DNA of 19,861 nucleotides from Spirochaetia bacterium. GTDB taxonomy: Bacteria > Spirochaetota > Spirochaetia > Treponematales > Breznakiellaceae. Below are positions 7,207 through 13,918 of this stretch, piece by piece (the first letter of the stretch is position 1; each line of letters begins with the position of its first letter). The notes below the pieces were generated by a model, which was not told the origin of the DNA, ran no database searches, and was given only the letters and a program-made list of their open reading frames with translations. The DNA is taken from contig BNUW01000032.1 in NCBI GenBank assembly GCA_025997655.1, positions 1 to 19,861 on the forward strand, written 5' to 3'. Position numbers and translations under genes: made by a program.

Positions 7207-7235
7207 AGTATAGCGTGGGAGGGGGGTGTGTTCAA
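7207..7235 (-). promoter_or_regulatory. Sigma-70-type promoter of the dCMP deaminase gene
   Basis: On the minus strand, TTGAAC (7235-7230), a 17-nt spacer, then TATACT (7212-7207). It directly abuts the stop codon of the CYTH gene, so the deaminase need not depend on read-through. A proper AAGGAGA lies between this promoter and the ATG at 7189. Confidence 0.55.
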
Positions 7236-7817
7236 TTACGCTTTTTGATCACCCAGCATCTCCGCATAATATCGCTCCTCAATGCACTCCTTCCCCACCT
7301 TAAGCCTCTCCAACAATCCCAGCAGTTCCCCCCGTGCCGCCGCCACCGTTTCTGCCCCCGCCTCATCCGCCAGTATTTCCAGTTCCAGAAACCATCCCAG
7401 GTTGCGGACCGGTAAGTCCGAACGCGTATTGCCCGATACTTCGCCCGATACTTCGGCGAGTTCCGCATGGATGTTCCCATAGGTCCAGCCCCAGCCCTGC
7501 TTATGTTTCCGCACCCCCGGCTCCAGCCCCAGCCGTTTCAGCAGTTCGGTGAAAACATCGGCATCGGAAACGGTGAATTCCCGCTCGTCGTTTATTTCAA
7601 TCCCCTCCCGGACTTCCTTGGACTTATAGGTCACCAGGACCTTTTCTTCCACCCCGCCGTCAGGGTGCCGGAGGCTTTCCCGGCGGAGGCGTACTCCGTC
7701 CCAGTAGCAATCCTCCTTTTCAAAGGATAGGGGCAAGCAACTTGTAAGAAGGGAGATTGCGGCCTTCATTGCCTCCGGGTTTTCTACATGGGCTTTCAGT
7801 TCTATTTCTACCGACAT
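7236..7817 (-). CDS. CYTH-domain protein (class IV adenylate cyclase / triphosphate tunnel family)
   Basis: The 193-aa protein starts MSVEIELKAHV, with the ExExK motif (E4, E6, K8) that binds metal and triphosphate in the CYTH tunnel fold. Charged beta-strands follow in the expected order: GVRLRRES, VLVTYKSKEV, NDEREFTVSD, and the C-terminal LELEILADE, whose glutamates complete the second metal site. Members are adenylate cyclases (CyaB), thiamine triphosphatases or inorganic triphosphatases. Sequence alone does not decide, though the overall layout resembles the CyaB-like bacterial group. The ATG at 7817 has GAGGAGA upstream. The gene precedes dCMP deaminase on the same strand with a 46-bp gap that includes the deaminase promoter. 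Confidence 0.82.
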   Translation of the reverse strand: MSVEIELKAHVENPEAMKAAISLLTSCLPLSFEKEDCYWDGVRLRRESLRHPDGGVEEKVLVTYKSKEVREGIEINDEREFTVSDADVFTELLKRLGLEPGVRKHKQGWGWTYGNIHAELAEVSGEVSGNTRSDLPVRNLGWFLELEILADEAGAETVAAARGELLGLLERLKVGKECIEERYYAEMLGDQKA

Positions 7818-7940
7818 AGGATCTCCTCGTATGGTTTATTAACGGAAAATAGGGTTATCTTTTACAAAAATAGCGGGATTTCAGATAATTGACTAGCATT
7901 AAGCGTATGAAAACAGTATATATTTCCTGAGAGGGTATTA

Positions 7941-7965
7941 TAAAAAGTCGTGAACCTGCCGATAT
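7941..7965 (+). promoter_or_regulatory. Possible sigma-28-like promoter before the LysM gene
   Basis: GCCGATAT at 7958-7965 equals the flgN -10 box. The -35 is imperfect: TAAA at 7941-7944 with a 13-nt spacer, or TATA with 15. Only 7 nt separate the -10 from the ATG at 7973, so a transcript would be leaderless. Similar octamers occur by chance inside coding DNA in this window, so this is weak. Confidence 0.25.
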
Positions 7966-7972
7966 TGGACAG

Positions 7973-8857
7973 ATGAAGCTACGTTCCCGTTTTTTATGGC
8001 TGCTCTTAGTGGTCGATGCATTAGCATTCGCGGTTTTGGCGTCCGCGGATGAAAAGGTCCATGTTATCCAAAAGGGGGATACCATCTATTCATTAGCCCG
8101 TTCCTATGGGGTGAAGCCTCAGGATATTTTGGACCTCAACGGCATTAAGGATCCTGATCGCGTTCTGCTGGGGCAGAAGGTCCGTATTCCCGGACCCGCA
8201 ACAACCATTTCCGCTACCTCCAAACGGCAAACACTGGTGGATCACCTGGTTGCCAAAGGGGAAACCCTCACCAGCATAGCCCGGCAGTACGGGATTTCCC
8301 TAAAAACCCTCTGCTCAGCCAATAATCTTTCGGAAACCTACAAGGTGAAAGCCGGGGAGCGTTTACGGGTACCCCAGATCGGCCCGGCCGTAGCGGTACT
8401 TCCCCCTTCGCTGAAGGAGGAACTCGGAACGAGCGCCCCCCCGGCGGCGCAGAATCCGGCGGTGATACTTCCCCGTTCTACGGTGAACCGGACCCTTGAT
8501 CAATCCGTACCCTGGCCGATACTGGCCCGGGAAATGGCGTATATGACCGGGAAGTTAAACGGGGTAGTCCTTATTGGGGAACGGAATGAGCCGGTAAAGA
8601 GCCTGAAAGAGGGGGTGGTAATATCCGCCGGACCCTACCGGGGTTTTGGGAAGGTGGCGATAATCCAGGTTACGGGAGGGTATTTGTACGTGTACGGCGG
8701 TTGTGAAAGTTTATCCGTACAGGAGGGCGACCGGGTTAATCAGGGAACAGAATTGGGACGACTGGGCATGGATGCGCTGTCGGAGAAACCCCAGTTGTTC
8801 TTCATGGTATACCGGAATAGTGTGTCAATGGACCCCGCCCTTGCCCCCCGGACATAG
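7973..8857 (+). CDS. NlpD-like LysM-LytM envelope protein, degenerate active site
   Basis: This 294-aa exported protein has a basic N-terminus, a hydrophobic core and an ASA|D signal-peptidase site near residue 25. Two LysM peptidoglycan-binding modules follow (about 29-73 and 86-134, each with the G-[DE]-T-x-x-x-[IL]-A-R-x-Y-G pattern). After a proline-rich linker comes an M23/LytM domain (about 180-290). The LytM fold is recognisable (VKSLKEGVVISAGPYRGFGK; EGDRVNQGTELGRLG). The zinc ligands are gone: GERNEP replaces the H-x-x-x-D region, Q232 stands where the H of the 'IIxH' strand should be, and LFF replaces LHF. It is therefore probably an activator or scaffold rather than a hydrolase, as in NlpD/EnvC. 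It lies directly upstream of the RpoS-like gene with a 33-bp gap. Confidence 0.82.
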   Translation: MKLRSRFLWLLLVVDALAFAVLASADEKVHVIQKGDTIYSLARSYGVKPQDILDLNGIKDPDRVLLGQKVRIPGPATTISATSKRQTLVDHLVAKGETLTSIARQYGISLKTLCSANNLSETYKVKAGERLRVPQIGPAVAVLPPSLKEELGTSAPPAAQNPAVILPRSTVNRTLDQSVPWPILAREMAYMTGKLNGVVLIGERNEPVKSLKEGVVISAGPYRGFGKVAIIQVTGGYLYVYGGCESLSVQEGDRVNQGTELGRLGMDALSEKPQLFFMVYRNSVSMDPALAPRT

Positions 8858-8890
8858 AGGAAATAGTTAAAACCATGGAAGGGTAAAATA

Positions 8891-9856
8891 ATGACAAAAA
8901 CAATATCAAAAACGGAAAAGCGGATGACGAATCCCGGATTACAAAAAGGGGCGAAAAAATCAAAGCCCGCAAAAGAAACGGATCCCCTGGCGCTCTACTT
9001 CCGGCAAATTTCCAAATTCCGCCTATTAACGGTGCAGGAAGAACAGGAGATAGGGGAAAAAATCGTGAATACCCGCACCCGGATTCAGGAATTGGACCAG
9101 GAGTCCGAAGAACGATCCCGGCTGGAGGAATCCCTCCGGCTCTATAAAAACCGCATGATCAATGCCAACCTGCGGCTGGTGGTTTCCATTGCCAAAAACT
9201 ATCAGCACCGGGGGCTTTCCCTGCTGGACCTGATCGATGAGGGCAATATCGGGCTTATTGAGGCGGTGGAACGGTTCGACTATACCCGGGGTTTTCGCTT
9301 CTCCACCTACGGTACCTGGTGGATCAGGCAGGCCATCATCAAAAGCATTGCCGATAAGGGCCGGGTTATCCGTATCCCCATCCATATGCTGAACACCATT
9401 AAAAAATGCTACTTTGTAGCGAAACAGCTTACCCAGGATTTTGGCCGGGACCCCAGCGACGAAGAGCTTTCGGAATACCTGGGCCTTCCCCTGGGCAAAG
9501 TCAAGGAGATTGTTAAGCTTACCCAGGAGACCTCCAGCCTTGACACCATCGTGGACGACGGCAACCTTACCCGGCTGGCGGACCTGATCAAGGATGATAC
9601 CCTGCAGGAGCCCTTTGAGATGGTCTTCTCCGTGACCCTCCAGGAAACCATGGCGAACATCCTTTCCGGGCTGTCGGAACGGGAAATGCGGATCATCCAG
9701 CTCCGCTTCGGCCTTGCCGGGGAGGGCCCCCTGACTCTGGAGGAGACCGGCCGGCTCCTGGGCATTACCCGTGAGCGGGTTCGGCAGATACAGGAAAAAG
9801 CCACCTTCAAACTGCGGAACATTAAACAGCTCCAGGAACTTAAGGAAAACTCCTAA
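8891..9856 (+). CDS. rpoS: RpoS-like group 2 sigma-70 factor
   Basis: This is an alternative primary-type sigma factor of 321 aa (E. coli RpoS is about 330). It lacks region 1.1 and starts with a basic tail. Region 1.2 begins at [10 protein letters not shown] (31-40). Region 2 spans about 93-150, with [33 protein letters not shown] and [17 protein letters not shown] (core binding, -10 recognition and melting). Region 3 is about 160-235. The region 4.2 helix-turn-helix is [20 protein letters not shown] (281-300), for the -35 element. The start at 8891 has GGAAGGG upstream. The absence of region 1.1 and the nlpD-like upstream neighbour favour RpoS over RpoD, but gene naming within group 2 is uncertain. 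It is convergent with mutL, with only 17 bp between the stops. Confidence 0.85.
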   Translation: MTKTISKTEKRMTNPGLQKGAKKSKPAKETDPLALYFRQISKFRLLTVQEEQEIGEKIVNTRTRIQELDQESEERSRLEESLRLYKNRMINANLRLVVSIAKNYQHRGLSLLDLIDEGNIGLIEAVERFDYTRGFRFSTYGTWWIRQAIIKSIADKGRVIRIPIHMLNTIKKCYFVAKQLTQDFGRDPSDEELSEYLGLPLGKVKEIVKLTQETSSLDTIVDDGNLTRLADLIKDDTLQEPFEMVFSVTLQETMANILSGLSEREMRIIQLRFGLAGEGPLTLEETGRLLGITRERVRQIQEKATFKLRNIKQLQELKENS

Positions 9857-9873
9857 TACGAAGAATTTTTAGT

Positions 9874-11781
9874 TCAGGTTCGCTGTACCCCGCGGAATAG
9901 GTCATCCCTGCTTATTTCAACCCAGAGGGGCCGTCCGTGGGGACAGCGGGGAATCTTCAAGGCCAGGGCGGCCTCGATCAATTCCCGGGCGGCGGTATCG
10001 TCAAGGTAGTCCCCGTCCTTTATTGCCCCGTGGCAGGCGAGGGTGGCGGCCCAGTGTTCCGCCATGTTTTTACCCGCAGCTTTCAGGTTGAGGATCTCCT
10101 CCAGGGTTTCGCCGTCCCCCAATTGCCAGCCTGAGGGCAGGGCTTCAATGGTCCACCCGCCGTCCCCGCCGGTAATACCGATCCCCAGTTTGTTAAGTTC
10201 CTCCCGGTGAGCGGCGAGGAATGTGTCATCCTCCTCGCTTTCGGTGGAGAAGGGTATGGGGATCAGCAGTTCCTGTGTGGGGATAGGGTTACTGAGGAAC
10301 TTTTCGTAGAGGATACGCTCATGGGCGGCGTGCTGGTCGATGATAAAAAGCTTTTCCCCCCATTCCACTAACAGGAACAGATTGAAGAGCCGTCCCGCAA
10401 ACCGCAGTTTTACTGCCCCCGGATCTATGTCCGCTTCTCCATTACCGTAGGCCGGGATACGTTCCGCCACCATGCCGTCTGAATACTTTGTTCCGAAGTC
10501 CACCGGACCTGTGTCCGCTTCTCCATTACCGTAGGCCGGGCTGTGTTCCGCTGCCATGCCGTCTGAATACTTTGTTCCGAGGTCCGCCGGACCTGTGTCC
10601 GTATGATCTCCTGGTCTGCGGCCGGGCAGGGGAGCGAATTCAGGCGGCCACTCCAGCAGCGCATCCATTGCCATTGCCGCAGTAATACTTGCCGGTGATG
10701 ACGCCGCGTAGGGCAATGCGTACTGGTGCGGCGCTTGACCGGCGGCGGGGCCTCCTTGGGAGGCCAGCGTACTGTGGTGCATATAATTCCGCAGCGCGGA
10801 GGTGATGCAGTGATGGATCGCCCCGCCGTCCTTGAACCGGACCTCCCGTTTTGCCGGGTGGATGTTGAAATCCGCCAGGGAGGGATCGACGTCAATATAC
10901 ACCGCCCCCACCGGATGGGTTCCGTTGGGAAACCAGCCCTGGGTCCCGTATTCCAGGGCCTGCTGCATGGAGTAATCCTGTATCCTCCTGCCGTTGGCAA
11001 AGATATACTGCTGCCGCCGGTCATTGCGGAATAACTCCGGCCCCCCCACCACGATAGCAACGCTAAAGCCCTCACCCTGGGCGTTGATTTCATGGAGGAA
11101 AGCGCCTTCCTGCTTTTCCAGCAGGGCGTTGGCGAACCGTTCCTTCCGGCTTGAAACCGCCGGGAAAAACAGTTTGAGGGCCCCATCCTGGGTAAAGCGG
11201 AAGTTCAGGGTGTAAAACGCCAGGGCTTTTTCGATAAATATTTGCCGGCAAAGGGCGGCCTCGCTGCCCTCCCGTTTGAGAAATCGTTTACGGGCGGGGA
11301 TGGTGTCGAACAGCCCCAGTGAGCGGACGCTGGTCCCCTTCGCCCGGCGGAATTGCTCTATCCGGTAGTTTTCCGCAGGGCCCACGGCAAGCCGCCATGC
11401 CTCCCTGCCATCGGTACTGGTGAGGATTTCCAGCCGGGAAACCGCCGCCGCCGCTGCCAAAGCCTCCCCCCGGAAGCCAAGGGTCTCCGCAGTGAGCAGG
11501 TCCCCCAGGGAACGGATCTTGCTGGTGGCGTGGGTTTGCCAGCAGAGGGCCAGGTCCTCCCGGCCCATGCCGCTCCCGTCGTCTATCACTTCGGTACGGC
11601 GTATGCCTCCGCCCTCAATGATCAGCTCTATGGTGGTTCCTCCGGCATCAATGGCGTTGTCAAGGAATTCCCGAACCAGGGCGGCAGGCCGGTCCACCAC
11701 CTCGCCGGCGGCTATTTTCCGGGCCTCCTCCGGGGGCAGCACGCGGACCCTGGTCCGCTCCACCAATGTCCCGCTTTCCAT
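9874..11781 (-). CDS. mutL: DNA mismatch repair protein MutL (endonuclease type)
   Basis: MutL links mismatch recognition by MutS to strand incision. I chose ATG 11781, 1 nt after the xseB stop and with an AGGA upstream, giving 635 aa; a start at 11823 would add 14 unrelated residues. The N-terminal GHKL ATPase has E38 and N42 (REFLDNAIDAG), DDGSGM (67-72), HATSKI and GFRGEAL (102-108). The C-terminal domain has the endonuclease motif DQHAAHE with E493 (482-493), ACHGAIK (582-588) and CPHGRP (613-618), so it should nick DNA itself, as in bacteria without MutH. The linker contains an exact-length 28-aa tandem duplication (396-451). It is the third gene of xseA-xseB-mutL. Confidence 0.95.
   Translation of the reverse strand: MESGTLVERTRVRVLPPEEARKIAAGEVVDRPAALVREFLDNAIDAGGTTIELIIEGGGIRRTEVIDDGSGMGREDLALCWQTHATSKIRSLGDLLTAETLGFRGEALAAAAAVSRLEILTSTDGREAWRLAVGPAENYRIEQFRRAKGTSVRSLGLFDTIPARKRFLKREGSEAALCRQIFIEKALAFYTLNFRFTQDGALKLFFPAVSSRKERFANALLEKQEGAFLHEINAQGEGFSVAIVVGGPELFRNDRRQQYIFANGRRIQDYSMQQALEYGTQGWFPNGTHPVGAVYIDVDPSLADFNIHPAKREVRFKDGGAIHHCITSALRNYMHHSTLASQGGPAAGQAPHQYALPYAASSPASITAAMAMDALLEWPPEFAPLPGRRPGDHTDTGPADLGTKYSDGMAAEHSPAYGNGEADTGPVDFGTKYSDGMVAERIPAYGNGEADIDPGAVKLRFAGRLFNLFLLVEWGEKLFIIDQHAAHERILYEKFLSNPIPTQELLIPIPFSTESEEDDTFLAAHREELNKLGIGITGGDGGWTIEALPSGWQLGDGETLEEILNLKAAGKNMAEHWAATLACHGAIKDGDYLDDTAARELIEAALALKIPRCPHGRPLWVEISRDDLFRGVQRT
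10429..10596 (-). repeat. 84-bp tandem duplication inside the mutL linker
   Basis: Units 10429-10512 and 10513-10596 are in-frame copies encoding 28 aa each. Each contains LGTKYSDGM or FGTKYSDGM and PAYGNGEAD, with about 5 amino-acid differences between them. It lies in the flexible linker between the ATPase and endonuclease domains, where length change should be tolerated. Confidence 0.9.
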
Positions 11782-11782
11782 C

Positions 11783-12016
11783 CTAGCCCTCGTCGTCAAA
11801 GAGGCCCAGCTCAGGCCGGGCATCGGGTTTTTCCTCGGGGGCGTTCATCAATACCTCAATGCGGCTTTCCACCTTTTCCAAGTCCTTCTCCAGGGAGCGG
11901 GCCAGCCTGATCCCCTCCTCAAAAGCCTTTAGGGCATCGTCCAGGGGAATATCCGGCTTACGGATTTTTTCGCCCAGCTCTTCCAGCCGTTCCAGCCGTT
12001 CCTCAAAGTTTTTCAC
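11783..12016 (-). CDS. xseB: Exodeoxyribonuclease VII small subunit
   Basis: This 77-aa helical protein has the XseB signature: FEERLERLEELGEKIRKPDI near the N-terminus, then LDDALKAFEEGIRLAR, with the conserved 'L-x-x-A-l-x-x-[FY]-E-x-G' core. It binds several copies per XseA to form ExoVII, which degrades single-stranded DNA in both directions. The start is GTG at 12016 overlapping the xseA stop as GTGA, with GGAGG upstream, so it is translationally coupled to xseA. The acidic C-terminal tail (PDARPELGLFDDEG) is not part of the core. Confidence 0.92.
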   Translation of the reverse strand: MKNFEERLERLEELGEKIRKPDIPLDDALKAFEEGIRLARSLEKDLEKVESRIEVLMNAPEEKPDARPELGLFDDEG

Positions 12017-13233
12017 GCGTCATCCTCCAGTGCGGCATCTGCCGTTTCAACATTCGCGGTGATAATCCCCGAAAGGGGGCGTATGATAAGCTTTTCTCCG
12101 GGTTTGGTTTCGCCGGCAGCCCGCAGCACCTTCCCGGTTTTCTCCCGGAGCACCACCGAAAAGCCCCGTTCCAGAATGGCCTGGGGATTGGCCGCCTCCA
12201 GGTTTACCCGGGCCAGTTCGGTGCGGCGGCGCAGGTCGTTAATCCTGTCGGAAAGGTTCGTAAGCAGGGCTTCCTTCGCGTCATCAAAGCGTACCAGACG
12301 GGGTTGCAGTATCCCCCGGAACCGGTATTCCAGGTCCGCTATGCTAAAGGGCTTGATAAGAAGCCGCGCCCGGTCAAGCCGCGCCTCCATGGTTTCCCGC
12401 AGGGTCACCCCCGCCCGCAGTAAGCCCTCCAGCGCCTCAGCCCGGCTTGCGCTGACCAGTTCCGCCGCCGCCGAAGGGGTAGGGGCCCGCAGGTCCGCCG
12501 CAAAGTCCGACAGCGCCCAGTCAATTTCATGCCCCACGGCGCTTACCACGGGGATAACGGATGCGGCAATCGCCCGGACCACCACCTCCTCCGAAAACGG
12601 CAGCAGGTCCTCCAGGGATCCCCCGCCCCGTCCCACGATAAGCACATCCGCCAACAGCCACCGGTTAGCCTGTTCGATTCTCCGGGCAATAATCGCCGCC
12701 GCCTCGGCGCCCTGGACCGGCGCGGGCAGGATACGCACCCCGATACCCCCGGTCCGCCGCCCCAATATAGTGAGGATATCCCGCAGCGCCGCCCCGGTGG
12801 GAGAACTTACCACCCCAACCACGGCGGGAAACCGGGGAATGGGCTTCTTCCGCGACTCATCAAAGAGCCCCTCCGCCGCAAGGGCCCGTTTCCGCTTTTC
12901 CAGCAGGGCAAGGATATCCCCGGCCCCCGCCTCCTCCATCTCCTCACAGATAATCTGATAGCTGCCCCGTTGGGCGTACACCGAAATATGCCCCCGGACC
13001 CGCAGGAGCATCCCGTCCCGGGGCGTAAAGGTAAGGCCCCGCAGTTGGTTCTTGAACATCACCGCAGAAATAGCCGCCCCCGCATCCTTGAGGGTAAAGT
13101 AAAGATGCCCCGTGCTGGATGGCCGGCAGTTGGAAAGCTCCCCCTCGACAATCAAAGGGCCGAAGGAGTTTTCCAGGGTCTGCCGTATCTGGTCGGTGAG
13201 TTCCGATACGGTGAGTTTACGGGAGGCGTCCAT
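12013..13233 (-). CDS. xseA: Exodeoxyribonuclease VII large subunit
   Basis: The 406-aa protein has an N-terminal OB-fold (about 1-100, with VEGELSNCRPSSTGHLYFTL) and a catalytic domain with VVGVVSSPTGAALRDIL, GRGGGSLEDLLPFSEEVVVR and PVVSAVGHEIDWALSDFAAD, the conserved XseA blocks. A helical segment and a C-terminal beta tail follow. It is the catalytic subunit, with XseB encoded next. The ATG at 13233 has no Shine-Dalgarno match; a TATACT (minus strand, 13247-13242) ends only 8 nt before it, so the mRNA may be leaderless. The region where its -35 would fall (about 13265-13270) is at the edge of the target duplication of MITE-like element 2. That insertion may have changed the upstream promoter context. 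Confidence 0.95.
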   Translation of the reverse strand: MDASRKLTVSELTDQIRQTLENSFGPLIVEGELSNCRPSSTGHLYFTLKDAGAAISAVMFKNQLRGLTFTPRDGMLLRVRGHISVYAQRGSYQIICEEMEEAGAGDILALLEKRKRALAAEGLFDESRKKPIPRFPAVVGVVSSPTGAALRDILTILGRRTGGIGVRILPAPVQGAEAAAIIARRIEQANRWLLADVLIVGRGGGSLEDLLPFSEEVVVRAIAASVIPVVSAVGHEIDWALSDFAADLRAPTPSAAAELVSASRAEALEGLLRAGVTLRETMEARLDRARLLIKPFSIADLEYRFRGILQPRLVRFDDAKEALLTNLSDRINDLRRRTELARVNLEAANPQAILERGFSVVLREKTGKVLRAAGETKPGEKLIIRPLSGIITANVETADAALEDDA

Positions 13234-13276
13234 GGAGGATTAGTATAGCAGAAGTGCGAGGAAAAGAGTATGCCCC

Positions 13277-13470
13277 CAGGGCCAGCGCATACTTATAGGC
13301 TGAACTTCGGGTTTTCCATGAAACAAGAATTTAATCCACGGATTACACGGATTAACACGGATAAAATAAGAAATTGTATTTCCTATCCGTGTATATCCGT
13401 GTAATCCGTGGACTCTTTTCATTCTTTATCTATTCGATGGATATTACTTAGCAAGTATGCGCTGGCCCTG
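13277..13470. mobile_element. MITE-like element 2, 194 bp, perfect 18-bp inverted ends
   Basis: The left end CAGGGCCAGCGCATACTT (13277-13294) is the exact reverse complement of the right end (13453-13470). The 10-bp direct repeat AGTATGCCCC flanks it (13267-13276 and 13471-13480). It shares CAGGGC....GCAT ends, 10-bp duplication length and about 200-bp size with element 1 at 849-1048, but not the interior. The interior holds a long hairpin (13335-13412). There is no open frame of interest. It sits between the xseA promoter and the stop codon of the 129-aa gene, with the right repeat directly touching that stop (13481-13483), so neither gene is disrupted. Confidence 0.7.
13335..13412. repeat. 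Hairpin with iterated ACGGAT inside element 2
   Basis: Two 29-nt arms (13335-13363 and 13384-13412) pair at 27 of 29 positions around a 20-nt loop. Each arm contains three spaced ACGGAT-like units (TCCACGGAT, ACACGGAT, ACACGGATA). Similar TCCACGGATTACACGGAT palindromes are dispersed repeats in various bacterial genomes, from general knowledge. It may be an older repeat carried in, or an intrinsic part of the element. Confidence 0.8.
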
Positions 13471-13480
13471 AGTATGCCCC

Positions 13481-13870
13481 TCAGGCTACCATGTTGACCA
13501 CAGTCCCGGCGGAGCTTGCGGGCGCAGGTTTGTAGGGCATGGCGGCGCTGGCTGCCTGGGCTTGGCGGATCTGGTTCCGGTATTGGTCTATCAGGGCATC
13601 AATTCGTTCATCGGAGGCATCGGTGGGCAGGGCGGGTTCAGGCCGCTGCTTGATTTGGGCGAGCTGGTCAATGAGTACATCCAGTATTTTTAGCCGGCTG
13701 ATGGACACCCCCCGGCTTCCTTCCGGCGCAGGGGTCCCGGAAACATGCTTGAAGTGGGAATAGATGTAGTTTGCAGGGGCCACGGGCAGGGACATTTTCC
13801 CCCCCGCTGAGGCGCTGATTGCGTAGCCAATGCTGGGAACTGCACTGTTGACGGAAACCCCGGCGCTCAT
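13481..13870 (-). CDS. Small protein of unknown function, probably sigma-28 controlled
   Basis: I do not recognise this 129-aa protein. The N-terminus is rich in Ser, Ala, Gly and Val (SAGVSVNSAVPSIGYAISAS) without a standard signal peptide. The middle contains YIYSHFKHVSG and a helical stretch with ISRLKILDVLIDQLAQI (about 56-72) and a second helix (about 84-104). The tail is Ala/Pro-rich. The ATG at 13870 has a strong AAGGAG. A good sigma-28-type promoter lies just upstream (13891-13917), which suggests a motility or chemotaxis-related role. Element 2 is inserted directly after its stop codon. Codon use fits the neighbours. Confidence 0.65.
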   Translation of the reverse strand: MSAGVSVNSAVPSIGYAISASAGGKMSLPVAPANYIYSHFKHVSGTPAPEGSRGVSISRLKILDVLIDQLAQIKQRPEPALPTDASDERIDALIDQYRNQIRQAQAASAAMPYKPAPASSAGTVVNMVA

Positions 13871-13890
13871 CTTTTACTCCTTCCCTTTGA

Positions 13891-13917
13891 ATATCGGAAG
13901 GTGAAATAGAAAGATTA
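13891..13917 (-). promoter_or_regulatory. Sigma-28-type promoter of the 129-aa gene
   Basis: On the minus strand, TAAT (13917-13914), a 15-nt spacer, then TCCGATAT (13898-13891), 20 nt before the ATG. Spacing is identical to the flgN promoter, and the sequence downstream is also alike (CCGATATTCAAAGG here, CCGATATTCAAGG there). It starts just after the stop of the lipoprotein gene. Confidence 0.55.
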
Positions 13918-13918
13918 G

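Noticed and set aside
9350..9357. Additional GCCGATA octamers as sigma-28 promoters (also near 6091 and 8514)
   Set aside because: They lie inside coding regions without a TAAA box at 15 nt and reflect codon use (Ala-Asp or similar).
11782..11823. Upstream mutL start adding 14 residues
   Set aside because: It lies inside xseB; the ATG at 11781 directly after the xseB stop gives a normal MutL N-terminus.
12059..12958. Plus-strand open frame (299 codons) across xseA
   Set aside because: Antisense to conserved XseA; composition is Ser/Arg-rich, as expected for a shadow frame.
13335..13412. Repeated ACGGAT units as a CRISPR array
   Set aside because: Units are about 8-10 bp, without spacers, and are arranged as one inverted repeat.
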